Shown here in pieces: positions 44,265 through 52,810 of a DNA stretch of 64,000 bases. Position 1 is the first letter of the stretch. The number at the start of each line of letters is the position of its first letter. This stretch comes from an uncultured Alphaproteobacteria bacterium (lineage in GTDB: Bacteria; Pseudomonadota; Alphaproteobacteria; Micropepsales; Micropepsaceae). Both the position numbers and the translations under genes were made by a program. The notes beneath the pieces were generated by a model that was not told the origin of the DNA, did not search any database, and worked only from the letters and a program-made list of their open reading frames with translations. The stretch is taken from NCBI GenBank assembly GCA_902826695.1, contig CADEFU010000007.1:62001-126000 (forward strand), read 5' to 3'.

Positions 44265-45320
44265 TTAGAGATTGATATGCACACGGCGGTTCTGCGGTTC
44301 ACGCACACCGTCGTCGGTAGCCACCATCGGGTCGCTTTCGCCTTTGGCCGATGTCGAAATCGACCCACCCGCGATACCTTCCGAAACCAACGCACCCTTC
44401 ACCGTGCTCGCACGGCGTTGGCTGAGGCTTTGGTTGTACTTCGGCGAGCCCGAACGGTCGGCGTGACCGACGACGTTGATCGTGGCCGAGCCGTACTCCT
44501 TGGCAGCCGCAGCCGCTTGCCGGATGACCTCTTGCGCTTCCGCCGTCAGGTTCGACTTGTTGTGGCCGAAGAACACGATGAACTCCTTCGGCGCTGCAGC
44601 AGGCCCGGACGGCATCGGCGGCGGCGGTGGCGGCGGCGCCACCATCGGTTCTGCAGCCGGTGCGCCGAAGTGATAGCGCAAGCCGATCGTCGCCGTGTGC
44701 TTCACAGCGTCCTCGAATTCGTAATCGAGCGTGCCTGCAGGACCACCCGTGTTGCCCGGCCCGCTAAGCTCCGGCGAGTTGACACGCAAGTAGCGGTAGT
44801 TCGCGAACACATCGAGCCGATCTGTCAGCATATAGTTCAAGCCAGCGATACCTTGATAAGCGAACTGCCAGTCGCCTTCGTCGAAGCTGTTCGGTGTGCG
44901 TTCCAAGTTGAAGTGATCGCCGCCGGCACCGGCGCCCAGCGACAGCCCGAGCCGTTCCGTCAACGAGATATCGTAGAGCACATTGATCATGGCCGACCAC
45001 TCGGTCAGCGACCCGGCCGTGCTGGGATCGAGATCGTTATCGCGATAGCCGCCTTCGAGTTCGACGCGGAAGTTGTTGCGGAAACCGTAACCGACGGTAC
45101 CAAGCGCAGCCCAACCTGTTTCAAGAGGGCCGCCTTCTAACACGGTCACGATGGCGCCACCCGGCGGGTTGACGTCAAAACTCCGGGTGCCGTCCAAGTC
45201 GTCCACCCAGCTTCCGCCGCCTTCCAGGCCGATGTACCAGCCGTTCCGTTCATAGGCGTTTGCTGCAGACACGAATACCAACGACGCGACAGCGCCGAGA
45301 AGCAGCGATCTCGTGGTCAT
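44265..45320 (-). CDS. OmpA-like protein: barrel plus peptidoglycan-binding domain (array copy 1)
   Basis: 351 residues from ATG 45320 (MTTRSLLLGAVASLVFVSAANA, signal peptide; matches the start of the next copy). An eight-strand barrel domain (YERNGWYIGLEGGGSWVDD..., WQFAYQGIAGLNYMLTDRLDVFANYRYL) of about 200 residues, a Pro-rich linker (PAAEPMVAPPPPPPPMP), then an OmpA domain: FIVFFGHNKSNLTAEAQE, VVGHADRSGSPKYNQSLSQRRA and a final REPQNRRVHINL. The Asp in GHADRSG and Arg in NRRV are the peptidoglycan-binding pair. Anchors the outer membrane to the wall. Confidence 0.92.
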   Translation of the reverse strand: MTTRSLLLGAVASLVFVSAANAYERNGWYIGLEGGGSWVDDLDGTRSFDVNPPGGAIVTVLEGGPLETGWAALGTVGYGFRNNFRVELEGGYRDNDLDPSTAGSLTEWSAMINVLYDISLTERLGLSLGAGAGGDHFNLERTPNSFDEGDWQFAYQGIAGLNYMLTDRLDVFANYRYLRVNSPELSGPGNTGGPAGTLDYEFEDAVKHTATIGLRYHFGAPAAEPMVAPPPPPPPMPSGPAAAPKEFIVFFGHNKSNLTAEAQEVIRQAAAAAKEYGSATINVVGHADRSGSPKYNQSLSQRRASTVKGALVSEGIAGGSISTSAKGESDPMVATDDGVREPQNRRVHINL

Positions 45321-45389
45321 AACTCTCACCATTCCTTTTCTTGGGTCTCAAGGGCCAAAAGACAAAATCCGGCGATAGTCCGCCGCTCT

Positions 45390-45440
45390 CAAAAAATCTT
45401 CCCCCCGGAAGATGCGGGCGGAGGTGTCGCCTCCGCCCGC
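45390..45440 (-). terminator. Double terminator hairpin of the second OmpA-like gene
   Basis: Two adjacent hairpins follow the stop at 45466. A 10-base stem GCGGGCGGAG at 45414-45423 pairs with 45431-45440. Then ATCTTCC (45396-45402) pairs with GGAAGAT (45407-45413) and is followed on the minus strand by TTTTTT (45391-45396). The second is a classic intrinsic terminator. Confidence 0.85.
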
Positions 45441-45465
45441 AAGCGTCGTCCCCTTCTATTCAAGC

Positions 45466-46518
45466 TCACAGGTTGATGTGCACCCGACGGTTCTGCGGCT
45501 CACGAACGCCGTCGTCGGTCTGCACCAACGGCTCGCTCTCGCCTCTCGCCGAGGTCGTGATCGCGCCACCCGCAACACCTTCTGCAACAAGCCCCGCCTT
45601 AACCGCGCTCGCGCGCCGTTGCGATAGAGCCATGTTGTATTTCGGCGAACCCGACCGGTCCGCGTGACCGACGAGTGTGATCGTCGCCGAACCGTACTCC
45701 TTCGCGGCCGCAGCCGCTTCGCGGATGACTTGGTTGGCTTCCGCCGTCAGATTCGACTTGTTGTAGCCGAAGAACACGATGAACTCCTTCGGCGCCGCCG
45801 CGGGTCCGGCCGGCATCGGCGGCGGTGGAGGCGGCGGTGCGATCATCGGTTCGGCCGGTGCGCCGAGATGATAGCGCAGCCCGATCGTCGCCGTGTGCTT
45901 CACGACATCGTCAAACGCGAGGTCGATCGTGCCGACGGGCACGCCGACATTGCCGATCCCGTTGAGTTCCGGCTCGTTGACGCGGAAATAACGATAGTTC
46001 GCAAACACGTCGAGCCGGCTCGTCAGCATGTAGGACAAGCCCGCGATGCCTTGATAGGCAAACCGCCACTCGCCTTCGTCGAAGCTGCTGACCGGCACCT
46101 CGAAATTGAAGTGATCGCCGCCCGCACCGGCGCCGATCGACAGCGCAAGCTTATCGGTCAGCGAAATGTCGTAGAGCACGTTCAGCATCGCCGACCATTC
46201 GGTCAGGTTCGCGACCACGACTGAACTCGTCTCGTTGTCGCGATAACCGCCCTCCAACTCGACGCGGAAATGATTGCGAAATCCATAGCCGATCGTTCCC
46301 AGCGCCGCCCAACCGGTATCGTACGAGGGCTCGAACGCGGCCGTCAGGATCGGCGGACCGGCGGGTGCCTGATCGAACGTCCGGACGAAAGTCGTGTCGT
46401 CCACCCAGTTCCCGCCTCCTTCGAGGCCGATATACCAACCGTTTCTTTCATACGCCCCTGCACTGGCGGCGAAGGCAAGCGACGCGACAGCGCCGAGAAG
46501 AAGAATTCTCGTTGTCAT
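45466..46518 (-). CDS. OmpA-like protein (array copy 2)
   Basis: 350 residues. MTTRILLLGAVASLAFAASAGA signal; barrel (YERNGWYIGLEGGGNWVDDTTFVR, WRFAYQGIAGLSYMLTSRLDVFANYRYF), linker (EPMIAPPPPPPPMPAG), OmpA domain (FIVFFGYNKSNLTAEANQ, LVGHADRSGSPKYNMALSQRRA, REPQNRRVHINL). The closest relative is copy 1, with near-identical domain borders. A GGGG ribosome site lies 8 bases before ATG. A terminator follows its stop, so it can be transcribed alone. Confidence 0.92.
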   Translation of the reverse strand: MTTRILLLGAVASLAFAASAGAYERNGWYIGLEGGGNWVDDTTFVRTFDQAPAGPPILTAAFEPSYDTGWAALGTIGYGFRNHFRVELEGGYRDNETSSVVVANLTEWSAMLNVLYDISLTDKLALSIGAGAGGDHFNFEVPVSSFDEGEWRFAYQGIAGLSYMLTSRLDVFANYRYFRVNEPELNGIGNVGVPVGTIDLAFDDVVKHTATIGLRYHLGAPAEPMIAPPPPPPPMPAGPAAAPKEFIVFFGYNKSNLTAEANQVIREAAAAAKEYGSATITLVGHADRSGSPKYNMALSQRRASAVKAGLVAEGVAGGAITTSARGESEPLVQTDDGVREPQNRRVHINL

Positions 46519-46583
46519 AGCTTATCCCCTTTCCATCGATTTCCGGGTTCAGTTGTTGTTGGGTCCACGTTGGTCTTCATAGT

Positions 46584-47594
46584 TCAAAGATTGATATGCA
46601 CGCGTCGGTTCTGCGGTTCGCGCACGCCGTCGTCGGTTTGCACCAAGGGTTCGTTCTCGCCCTTGGCCGACGTCGTAATCGCGCCACCTGCAATCCCTTG
46701 CCCGACCAGCGCGTCCTTCACGCTGTTCGCGCGCCGTACAGACAGGCGTTGATTGTATGCAGCCGAGCCCGACCGATCCGCATGCCCCACGACCTTGATC
46801 GTGGCGCTGCCGTCGCGCTTCGCCGCGTTGGCCGCCTGGCGCACGACATCCTGGGCTTGCGCGCTCAGGTTCGCCTTGTTGTGCCCGAAGAAAACGATGA
46901 ACTCGCGCGGCATGTCGGAAGGCGTTGACGGCGGCGTCGACACGGCCGGCATCGGCGTCTGCACCGGCGCACCCAGGTGATAGCGGAAGCCGACGGTCAC
47001 CGTGTGCTTCACCAGATCGTCGAGCGCGTAGTGCGCGTTCACCAGCCCGTCGAAATTCGCGACGCCCGAAAACTCAGGCTCCACCACTTGGAAGTAACGG
47101 TAGTTCGCAAACACATCGACACGCGGCGTCACCACATAAGAGAACCCGGCGATGCCCTGATAGGCGAAGTTCCAGCTGCTCTCGTCGAACAAGACGGCGG
47201 GAAGTTTCAGCGTCGCGTAGTCGGCACCGGCGCCGACGCCGATCGAAAGCCCGACCCGTTCCGTCAGAGGAATGTCATAGAGCGCGTTCGCCATCGCCGA
47301 CCATTCGGACAACTCGTTCGGCCCCAATTCGAAATCGTTGCGGCGATAGCCGCCCTCAAGCTCAAGCCGCCAACGGCTTGAGAACTTGTGTCCGACCGTG
47401 AGAAGCGCAGCCCACCCGGAATCGAACCCAAACTCGGTCGCAAACGGCGGACCCGCGTTGATCACGCGCACGACGCTTGAGTCGTCGATCCAGTTGTTCC
47501 CGCCCTCAAGGCCGAAGTACCAGCCTTCACCGGCGACCGCCCCCGAAGCGAGCGCGAGCGGCGCAAGTGCGCTGAGAAGTGTTCTTATTCGCAT
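46584..47594 (-). CDS. OmpA-like protein (array copy 3, divergent)
   Basis: 336 residues from ATG 47594 (MRIRTLLSALAPLALASGAVAG). Barrel starts GEGWYFGLEGGNNWIDD; linker is shorter and Ser/Thr/Pro mixed (VQTPMPAVSTPPSTPSDMP) rather than poly-Pro. OmpA domain FIVFFGHNKANLSAQAQD, VVGHADRSGSAAYNQRLSVRRA, REPQNRRVHINL. More distant from copies 1, 2 and 4, so probably an older duplicate. No strong hairpin was seen between it and copy 2. Confidence 0.9.
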   Translation of the reverse strand: MRIRTLLSALAPLALASGAVAGEGWYFGLEGGNNWIDDSSVVRVINAGPPFATEFGFDSGWAALLTVGHKFSSRWRLELEGGYRRNDFELGPNELSEWSAMANALYDIPLTERVGLSIGVGAGADYATLKLPAVLFDESSWNFAYQGIAGFSYVVTPRVDVFANYRYFQVVEPEFSGVANFDGLVNAHYALDDLVKHTVTVGFRYHLGAPVQTPMPAVSTPPSTPSDMPREFIVFFGHNKANLSAQAQDVVRQAANAAKRDGSATIKVVGHADRSGSAAYNQRLSVRRANSVKDALVGQGIAGGAITTSAKGENEPLVQTDDGVREPQNRRVHINL

Positions 47595-47681
47595 AACCAC
47601 CATTCCAACTTCGGTCGCGCTCTTATCGGCGCATGAGAGACGTCAAGGCACGTCCGGCGGTCGCCCGCCTTCCTGCACTTA

Positions 47682-47726
47682 AATCCCCCCCGGGATTGTA
47701 AGGGCGGAGGTTTTGGCCTCCGCCCT
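47682..47726 (-). terminator. Terminator hairpins of the fourth OmpA-like gene
   Basis: AGGGCGGAGG (47701-47710) pairs with CCTCCGCCCT (47717-47726), loop TTTTGG. Next to it AATCCC/GGGATT (47682-47687 with 47692-47697) forms a second hairpin followed by TTTAAG on the minus strand. Both lie after the stop at 47756. Confidence 0.75.
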
Positions 47727-47755
47727 CAAGCACCCGCTATCCCCTAAAGTCGGAG

Positions 47756-48790
47756 CTACAGCGAAATGTGGACGCGACGGTTCTGCGGCTCGCGCACACC
47801 ATCATCCGTCTGCACCATCGGGTCGCTTTCGCCCTTCGCCGAAGTCGAGATCGACCCATCGGCAATTCCTTCGGACACCAGCGCACCCTTAACGGCACCC
47901 GCGCGACGCATCGAGAGTGCTTCGTTGTACTTCGGCGAGCCCGACCGGTCGGCGTGACCGACGACCGTGATGCTCGCACTGCCGTATTCCTTCGCGGCAA
48001 CAGCTGCCTGCCGCACCACGTCCATCGCCTCAGGCGTCAAGTTCGACTTGTTGTGCCCGAAGAAAACGATGAATTCCTTCGGCGCCTTCACCGGTTCAGG
48101 CGGCGGTGGCGGCGGCGGTGGCGGAGGCGGCGCCGCCTCTTCGCGCTGACCGAAGCTGTACCGCAGGCCGATCGTCGCCGTGTGGTTCACAACGTCGTCG
48201 AACGCAAAGCCCAAGGTGCTCGCCGGTCCCGTGACGCGCCCGGTGAACTCCGGTTCAAGTACGGTGAGGTAGCGGTAGTTTAAGGTCAAATCGAGCCGCG
48301 GCCCGACGCGGAAGTTCAAACCCGCAATACCCTGATACGCGAAATTCAACTCGCGCTCGTCGAACGTGGTGCCTGTGAGATGCCAGTTGGCGTAGTCGCC
48401 GCCGGCGCCCGCACCGATAGAGAATGTCGCCCACCGCCCAAGTGGAATGTCGTAGAGCACATTCACCATCGCGGTCCATTGGCTCAACTCGTTTGCGACG
48501 AGCGTATCGTTCTCGCGATAACCGACCTCGAGTTCGGCGCGGAAGCGGTTAGCGAATGCATAGCCGAGCGTGCCGAGCGCGACCCAGCCGTCTTCAAACT
48601 CGATTTCGCCTGTCGACAGCACCGGTCCGCCTGGCGGATCCACGTCCACCGACAAGCCGACATCGGCATCGTCGATCCAGTTCCAGCCACCTTCCAATCC
48701 GACGTACCAGCCATTCCGCTCATACGCACTCGCAGCCGTGCCGAGCGCGAGGGTCGCAACGGCGCCGAGAAGCAGCGTTCTAGAAATCAT
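47756..48790 (-). CDS. OmpA-like protein (array copy 4)
   Basis: 344 residues from ATG 48790 (MISRTLLLGAVATLALGTAASA). Barrel (YERNGWYVGLEGGWNWIDDADVG, LNFAYQGIAGLNFRVGPRLDLTLNYRYL), linker with a run of ten prolines (EEAAPPPPPPPPPPPEPVKA), OmpA domain FIVFFGHNKSNLTPEAMD, VVGHADRSGSPKYNEALSMRRA and REPQNRRVHISL. First gene of the array on the minus strand. The 480-base region upstream should carry its promoter. Confidence 0.92.
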   Translation of the reverse strand: MISRTLLLGAVATLALGTAASAYERNGWYVGLEGGWNWIDDADVGLSVDVDPPGGPVLSTGEIEFEDGWVALGTLGYAFANRFRAELEVGYRENDTLVANELSQWTAMVNVLYDIPLGRWATFSIGAGAGGDYANWHLTGTTFDERELNFAYQGIAGLNFRVGPRLDLTLNYRYLTVLEPEFTGRVTGPASTLGFAFDDVVNHTATIGLRYSFGQREEAAPPPPPPPPPPPEPVKAPKEFIVFFGHNKSNLTPEAMDVVRQAAVAAKEYGSASITVVGHADRSGSPKYNEALSMRRAGAVKGALVSEGIADGSISTSAKGESDPMVQTDDGVREPQNRRVHISL

Positions 48791-49103
48791 CACCATCACC
48801 ATCTTTGTTGTTAGTCGCGGGGGTAGAATGGACGCGAGTGGCGGTATTCCGCCTTGGGGGAGCGCCCGAAGAATGCACGGCCAATGTAACGCTTAAGACT
48901 TTCTCCCTATGTCACACCGGGGACACAGCAAAGCCCCGACCGTCGATTCCGTGATCTTTTTTCGGAAATTCCTGCCCGGCCTAGTAGAGCCCCACAACTG
49001 ACAATTGGCCCTCGGAAGCTGTGCGTGCAGGAAACCCAGGTTACACGCGAACTATCCACAGGCTGTTGATTCCACCAGTTGGGCGCCGCAGGGACGGTTT
49101 ATC
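48791..49103. other. Intergenic region between the OmpA array and the peptidase unit
   Basis: Divergent control region. It is poorer in GC at 48940-48975 (GTGATCTTTTTTCGGAAATT), a plausible promoter area. I see no repeat and no convincing gene here. Confidence 0.4.
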
Positions 49104-49274
49104 ATGTCCCCAAAATCGGAAATCGAACGGCTTTGGCCTCCCAAAGGGATGTTGTCCGGATGCAAGCCGGCCGCCAAAACGCGTCTTGGCGCCGTGTTGG
49201 CCCTAGACGCTGCGCGAGACTTCACCATAGCCTCCGCAATCGTTTTCAATACGGGTATGGGCGGCGGAAAATGA
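49104..49274 (+). CDS. Possible short leader ORF before the S9 peptidase
   Basis: 56 residues from ATG 49104 (MSPKSEIERLWPPKGMLSGC), with GGGACGG about 7 bases upstream. It ends AIVFNTGMGGGK and its TGA overlaps the peptidase ATG as ATGA, which suggests translational coupling. No homology recognised. It may be a leader peptide or an untranslated stretch. Confidence 0.3.
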   Translation: MSPKSEIERLWPPKGMLSGCKPAAKTRLGAVLALDAARDFTIASAIVFNTGMGGGK

Positions 49275-51241
49275 CATCGACTTTGCGCGCAGGAAATATC
49301 GCACGCTTCATTTTTTGTATCCTTGTTCTTGCTTTCGCCGCCCCCGTTTCGGCGCGCGTTTCGCCGGAGTATTTCGCCGCGCAGCCGAGGGCTTTCGCCC
49401 CCTCGCTGTCGCCAAGCGGCCGCTACCTGGCAATCCCCAAACGCCGCGCGGACGAAACGGTCGTAATCACCGTCATTGACCTCGACGCCCCGGCGGGTAC
49501 ACCGGCGAGCGCCGCCGCCCTGCCGGAGAAGGTCTATTTTCAGTCCGTCGACTGGGGCAACGACGATCGCATGCTGCTCTCGTTCTCGGTGCTGGGGCCC
49601 TACAACATTCCAATGTACCGCATCGTCGCGATCGACCGCGACGGCAAGAACTCAAAGGTACTGTTCAACAACAAGCGGCACATGCGTCGCACGATCGACC
49701 TATCTTCCGTCGTTCATACGTTGCCCGACGATCCGCAAAACGTGCTGATCAGTGCATACGACAGCGGCGAGCGCCTTGCCCTCTACAAGGTGAACATCGT
49801 CACCGGTGAGCCGGAGGAGATGACCCGCGGCGGTAAGAACACCGTGCGCTTCATGACCGATCTCCAGGGTGTCGCGCGTGCGCGTTGGGACTATAGCTCC
49901 TTCCGTGAGACGTACGAGCTTCTCTTGCGGCAAGGCGACACCGACGACTGGGTGACGGTCACGAAGTACAACAAGCGCGAACTGCCCGAGTTGAACATCA
50001 TCGGCTTCGGCGACGACCCCCGCACGGCGATCGTCGCCAGCCGGCAGGGCAGCGATCGCTACGCTCTGTACGAGTTCGACACCGCGGCGCGCGCGCAAGG
50101 AAAGGCAATATTTCAACACCCGGCGGTCGACGTAGGCGAACCCGTCGGCGGACCGCTCTACGATCCGTACACGACCAAGCTGGTGGGCGTGTACTACGTC
50201 GAGGACGTCTACGAACTCAAATACTTCGAGCCTGATTTGGCCAACGTCGAGAGTAAGCTGGTCAACACGTTCCCCGACGCCGCCGCGATAAGTCCGATTT
50301 CATGGTCGCGTGACCGCACTCGGTTCGTCGTGAAGACGTTCGGTCCCAAGGATCCGGGTACCTACTACCTCTACGACGTCAAGAAGGACTCCGTTTCGAA
50401 GGTGAGCACGCGCTACCCCGGACTGCCGCCAAGCGAACTCGGCGAAGTGTTGATCGTCAAGTATAAGTCGCGCGACGGAACGAAGATCCCGGGCTACCTC
50501 ACGATGCCGCCGGGCAAAGGGGACAAGAACCTGCCGCTCGTCGTCATGCCTCACGGCGGACCTGAGTTGCGCGACTACGTGACGTTCGAGCCTTGGGCCC
50601 AGATGTTGGCGAACCAAGGCTATGCGGTGTTGCAACCGAACTTCCGCGGCTCGGCCGGTTACGGCCGTGCCTTCGCCGAGGCCGGCTATCGTCAGTGGGG
50701 CAGCCGGATGCAAGACGACGTCACGGACGGCGTCAACGCTTTGATCAAAGACGGCACGATCAACCCGAACCGGATCTGCATCGTCGGTGCCAGCTACGGT
50801 GGATACGCGGCGCTTGCAGGCGGTGCGTTCACGCCCGACCTCTACAAATGCGTCGTTTCCATCGCCGGTGTGAGCGACATCCCCCTGATGATGGAGCAGG
50901 AGGAAAAGGACCACGAATCCGACTCCGGCGTCTATCGCTACTGGGTGCGCCAGCTCGGAGATCCGAGCATCCCTGCCGAACTCGAACAGATGAAGGCGGC
51001 GTCGCCGGCCATGCACGCCGACAAGTTCAAGGTACCGGTTTTGCTCATCCACGGCGACAAGGATGACGTCGTGCGCATCGCCCAAAGCAAGCGCATGGAG
51101 CAAGCCATGAAAGCTGCCGGAAAGTCGGTCGAGTTCATCACGATTAAGGACGAGGGTCACCACTTCGTGGCCGAAGAATCCGACATCAAAGTGATGAAAG
51201 AGATATCGCGCTTCGTGACCACGCATCTAGGAGCGAATTAA
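49271..51241 (+). CDS. Exported S9-family (prolyl oligopeptidase-like) peptidase
   Basis: 656 residues from ATG 49271; a longer upstream frame to 49079 is non-coding in character. Signal peptide ARFIFCILVLAFAAPVSA. N-terminal seven-blade propeller-like region (PSGRYLAIPKRRADETVVITVIDLD, VDWGNDDRMLLSFSVLG). The C-terminal alpha/beta hydrolase has KIPGYLTMPPGKG, VVMPHGGPELRDYV, nucleophile in CIVGASYGGYAALAGG, acid in LLIHGDKDDVVRI and His in KDEGHHFVAEE. Periplasmic dipeptidyl or oligopeptidase role. Confidence 0.9.
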   Translation: MTSTLRAGNIARFIFCILVLAFAAPVSARVSPEYFAAQPRAFAPSLSPSGRYLAIPKRRADETVVITVIDLDAPAGTPASAAALPEKVYFQSVDWGNDDRMLLSFSVLGPYNIPMYRIVAIDRDGKNSKVLFNNKRHMRRTIDLSSVVHTLPDDPQNVLISAYDSGERLALYKVNIVTGEPEEMTRGGKNTVRFMTDLQGVARARWDYSSFRETYELLLRQGDTDDWVTVTKYNKRELPELNIIGFGDDPRTAIVASRQGSDRYALYEFDTAARAQGKAIFQHPAVDVGEPVGGPLYDPYTTKLVGVYYVEDVYELKYFEPDLANVESKLVNTFPDAAAISPISWSRDRTRFVVKTFGPKDPGTYYLYDVKKDSVSKVSTRYPGLPPSELGEVLIVKYKSRDGTKIPGYLTMPPGKGDKNLPLVVMPHGGPELRDYVTFEPWAQMLANQGYAVLQPNFRGSAGYGRAFAEAGYRQWGSRMQDDVTDGVNALIKDGTINPNRICIVGASYGGYAALAGGAFTPDLYKCVVSIAGVSDIPLMMEQEEKDHESDSGVYRYWVRQLGDPSIPAELEQMKAASPAMHADKFKVPVLLIHGDKDDVVRIAQSKRMEQAMKAAGKSVEFITIKDEGHHFVAEESDIKVMKEISRFVTTHLGAN

Positions 51242-51286
51242 CGTCCCGGTTGCCAAGCGGCGGCACGTCGTGCAAGTCGTGTTCCG

Positions 51287-52162
51287 ATGGAAGCTTTACC
51301 AGTCGAAAAATCGTTCGCCGCGACCGGCGCCCGCATCGCGTATTTCGAGTGGGGCAGGGCGGGCGACCCGGTCGTCCTGCTGATCCACGCAACCGGCTTT
51401 CACGCGCGGTGCTGGGATCAAGTCGTTCGCGCTCTGCCTGCCAATCGCCACGTCATCGCGGTTGACGTTCGCGGCCACGGCCGCAGCGAAAAAACCGGAC
51501 CGATTACGAACTGGCGCGACTTGGGCGACGACATCGCCCAACTCGTCGCGCACTTGGGCCTCACGAACATCACCGGTGCCGGCCACTCGATGGGCGGCCA
51601 CTGTCTGGTGCAAATCGCGATCAAGCACCCGGAAGCGTTCAAGCGCCTCGTGCTCATCGACCCCGTGCTCATGGCGCCGGAGTTCTACGCGCAGCGTTTC
51701 TGGCCCGAAGGCACGGAACATCCCGTCGCGCGCCGTCGCAACAATTTTGCTTCGTGGGAAGTGCTGTACGCTGCGTTCAAGAGCCGCCACCCTTACTCGC
51801 TCTGGCGCCCGCAGGTTCTCGAAGACTACTGCCGCCATGGCGTGCTGCCGGCGCGCGACGGAGGCGCCGAGCTCGCGTGCCCGCCTGCGATCGAGGCCTC
51901 GATCTACGTGAACTCGACCGGGGCGGAACTGTACGACAAGACGCACACGCTCGATATGCCGGTTACGATCCTGCGCGCAAAGGAGCGTCCGGCCGGTCCG
52001 CGCGAGCGGATGGATTTCTCCGATTCCCCCACATGGCCGAAGCTCGCCACCATGTTCAAGCGTGCGCGTGACGTCTATCTGCCCCACCTGACGCACTTCA
52101 TCCCGATGCAAGAGCCGGAACTCGTCGCGCGCTTCATTGCCGACGAGAACGCCACGCCATGA
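51287..52162 (+). CDS. Alpha/beta hydrolase
   Basis: 291 residues. Complete catalytic machinery: oxyanion HATGFHARCWD, VDVRGHGRSEKTGP, nucleophile GAGHSMGGHCLVQIA and C-terminal His in HLTHFIPMQEPE. An intact counter-example to the degenerate hydrolase at 18281-20017. Substrate unknown. Overlaps the next gene as ATGA. Confidence 0.88.
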   Translation: MEALPVEKSFAATGARIAYFEWGRAGDPVVLLIHATGFHARCWDQVVRALPANRHVIAVDVRGHGRSEKTGPITNWRDLGDDIAQLVAHLGLTNITGAGHSMGGHCLVQIAIKHPEAFKRLVLIDPVLMAPEFYAQRFWPEGTEHPVARRRNNFASWEVLYAAFKSRHPYSLWRPQVLEDYCRHGVLPARDGGAELACPPAIEASIYVNSTGAELYDKTHTLDMPVTILRAKERPAGPRERMDFSDSPTWPKLATMFKRARDVYLPHLTHFIPMQEPELVARFIADENATP

Positions 52163-52698
52163 GCTACGACTTCAATCTGTTCATCGCGCGCGCGGGCATC
52201 GACGCGCGCGACATCGTGGATGCCGAGGGTGAAGAGTTCGCGCGCGGGGCACGCAACCCAAAGGTCGAAGCGCAAAAGCGCAAGGTCGCCAGCGCGCTCA
52301 TCGCGTTCAACGCAAAGCTGGAACGCGTCGAACCGGACTTCGACGAAATCTCAAGGCTGCACAAGATTCCGATCGCCGAGGCACAGGAGCGCCACCGCCA
52401 CGTTGAGCTGATGGACGAGGGCGCCGGCGTCCAGGTGGCGCTGTTCGACGATCGCGCCTCGCTCACCATTCCCTTTTGGCACCATGGCGACGAGGCGCGC
52501 CGCGTGCTGATGCAGGCGTGGTCATATATCGACATCGTTTGTCGCGAATTCGGCTTCGAAGTCTACGACCCGCAACTGGATCGCGTGATCGACGTTAACG
52601 CCTTCGAGGAAGTTCTCGGCGAATACGCAAGCGTGACGGCTCGAATGGAAACTCTGATCGGGCGCGCACCGAAGAAGCCGTGGTGGAAGTTCTGGTGA
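52159..52698 (+). CDS. Hypothetical cytoplasmic protein
   Basis: 179 residues. MSYDFNLFIARAGIDARDIVDAEGEEFARGARNPKVEAQKRKV, then ALFDDRASLTIPFWHHGDEARRVLMQAWSYIDIVCREFGFEVYDPQLDRVID and an aromatic/basic end GRAPKKPWWKFW. This resembles small bacterial proteins of unknown function often found beside toxins or immunity genes, but none is present. Translationally coupled to the alpha/beta hydrolase. Confidence 0.7.
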   Translation: MSYDFNLFIARAGIDARDIVDAEGEEFARGARNPKVEAQKRKVASALIAFNAKLERVEPDFDEISRLHKIPIAEAQERHRHVELMDEGAGVQVALFDDRASLTIPFWHHGDEARRVLMQAWSYIDIVCREFGFEVYDPQLDRVIDVNAFEEVLGEYASVTARMETLIGRAPKKPWWKFW

Positions 52699-52810
52699 GC
52701 CGCGTTAACATCGGCATACGAACCGTCACGTCGTTGCAAATACCTCACGCTGCCAGCTTACGTTGCGCCTATCCCCAATCTGCGTAAACGAATCAGTTAT
52801 CTTTCGACTC

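Noticed and set aside
44265..48790. Prophage or transposon carrying the OmpA-like array
   Set aside because: No integrase, transposase, terminal repeats or composition shift seen; tandem duplication explains it.
49052..49060. CTATCCACA, one base from a DnaA box
   Set aside because: A single site without a cluster, AT-rich unwinding region or origin-linked genes is not an origin.
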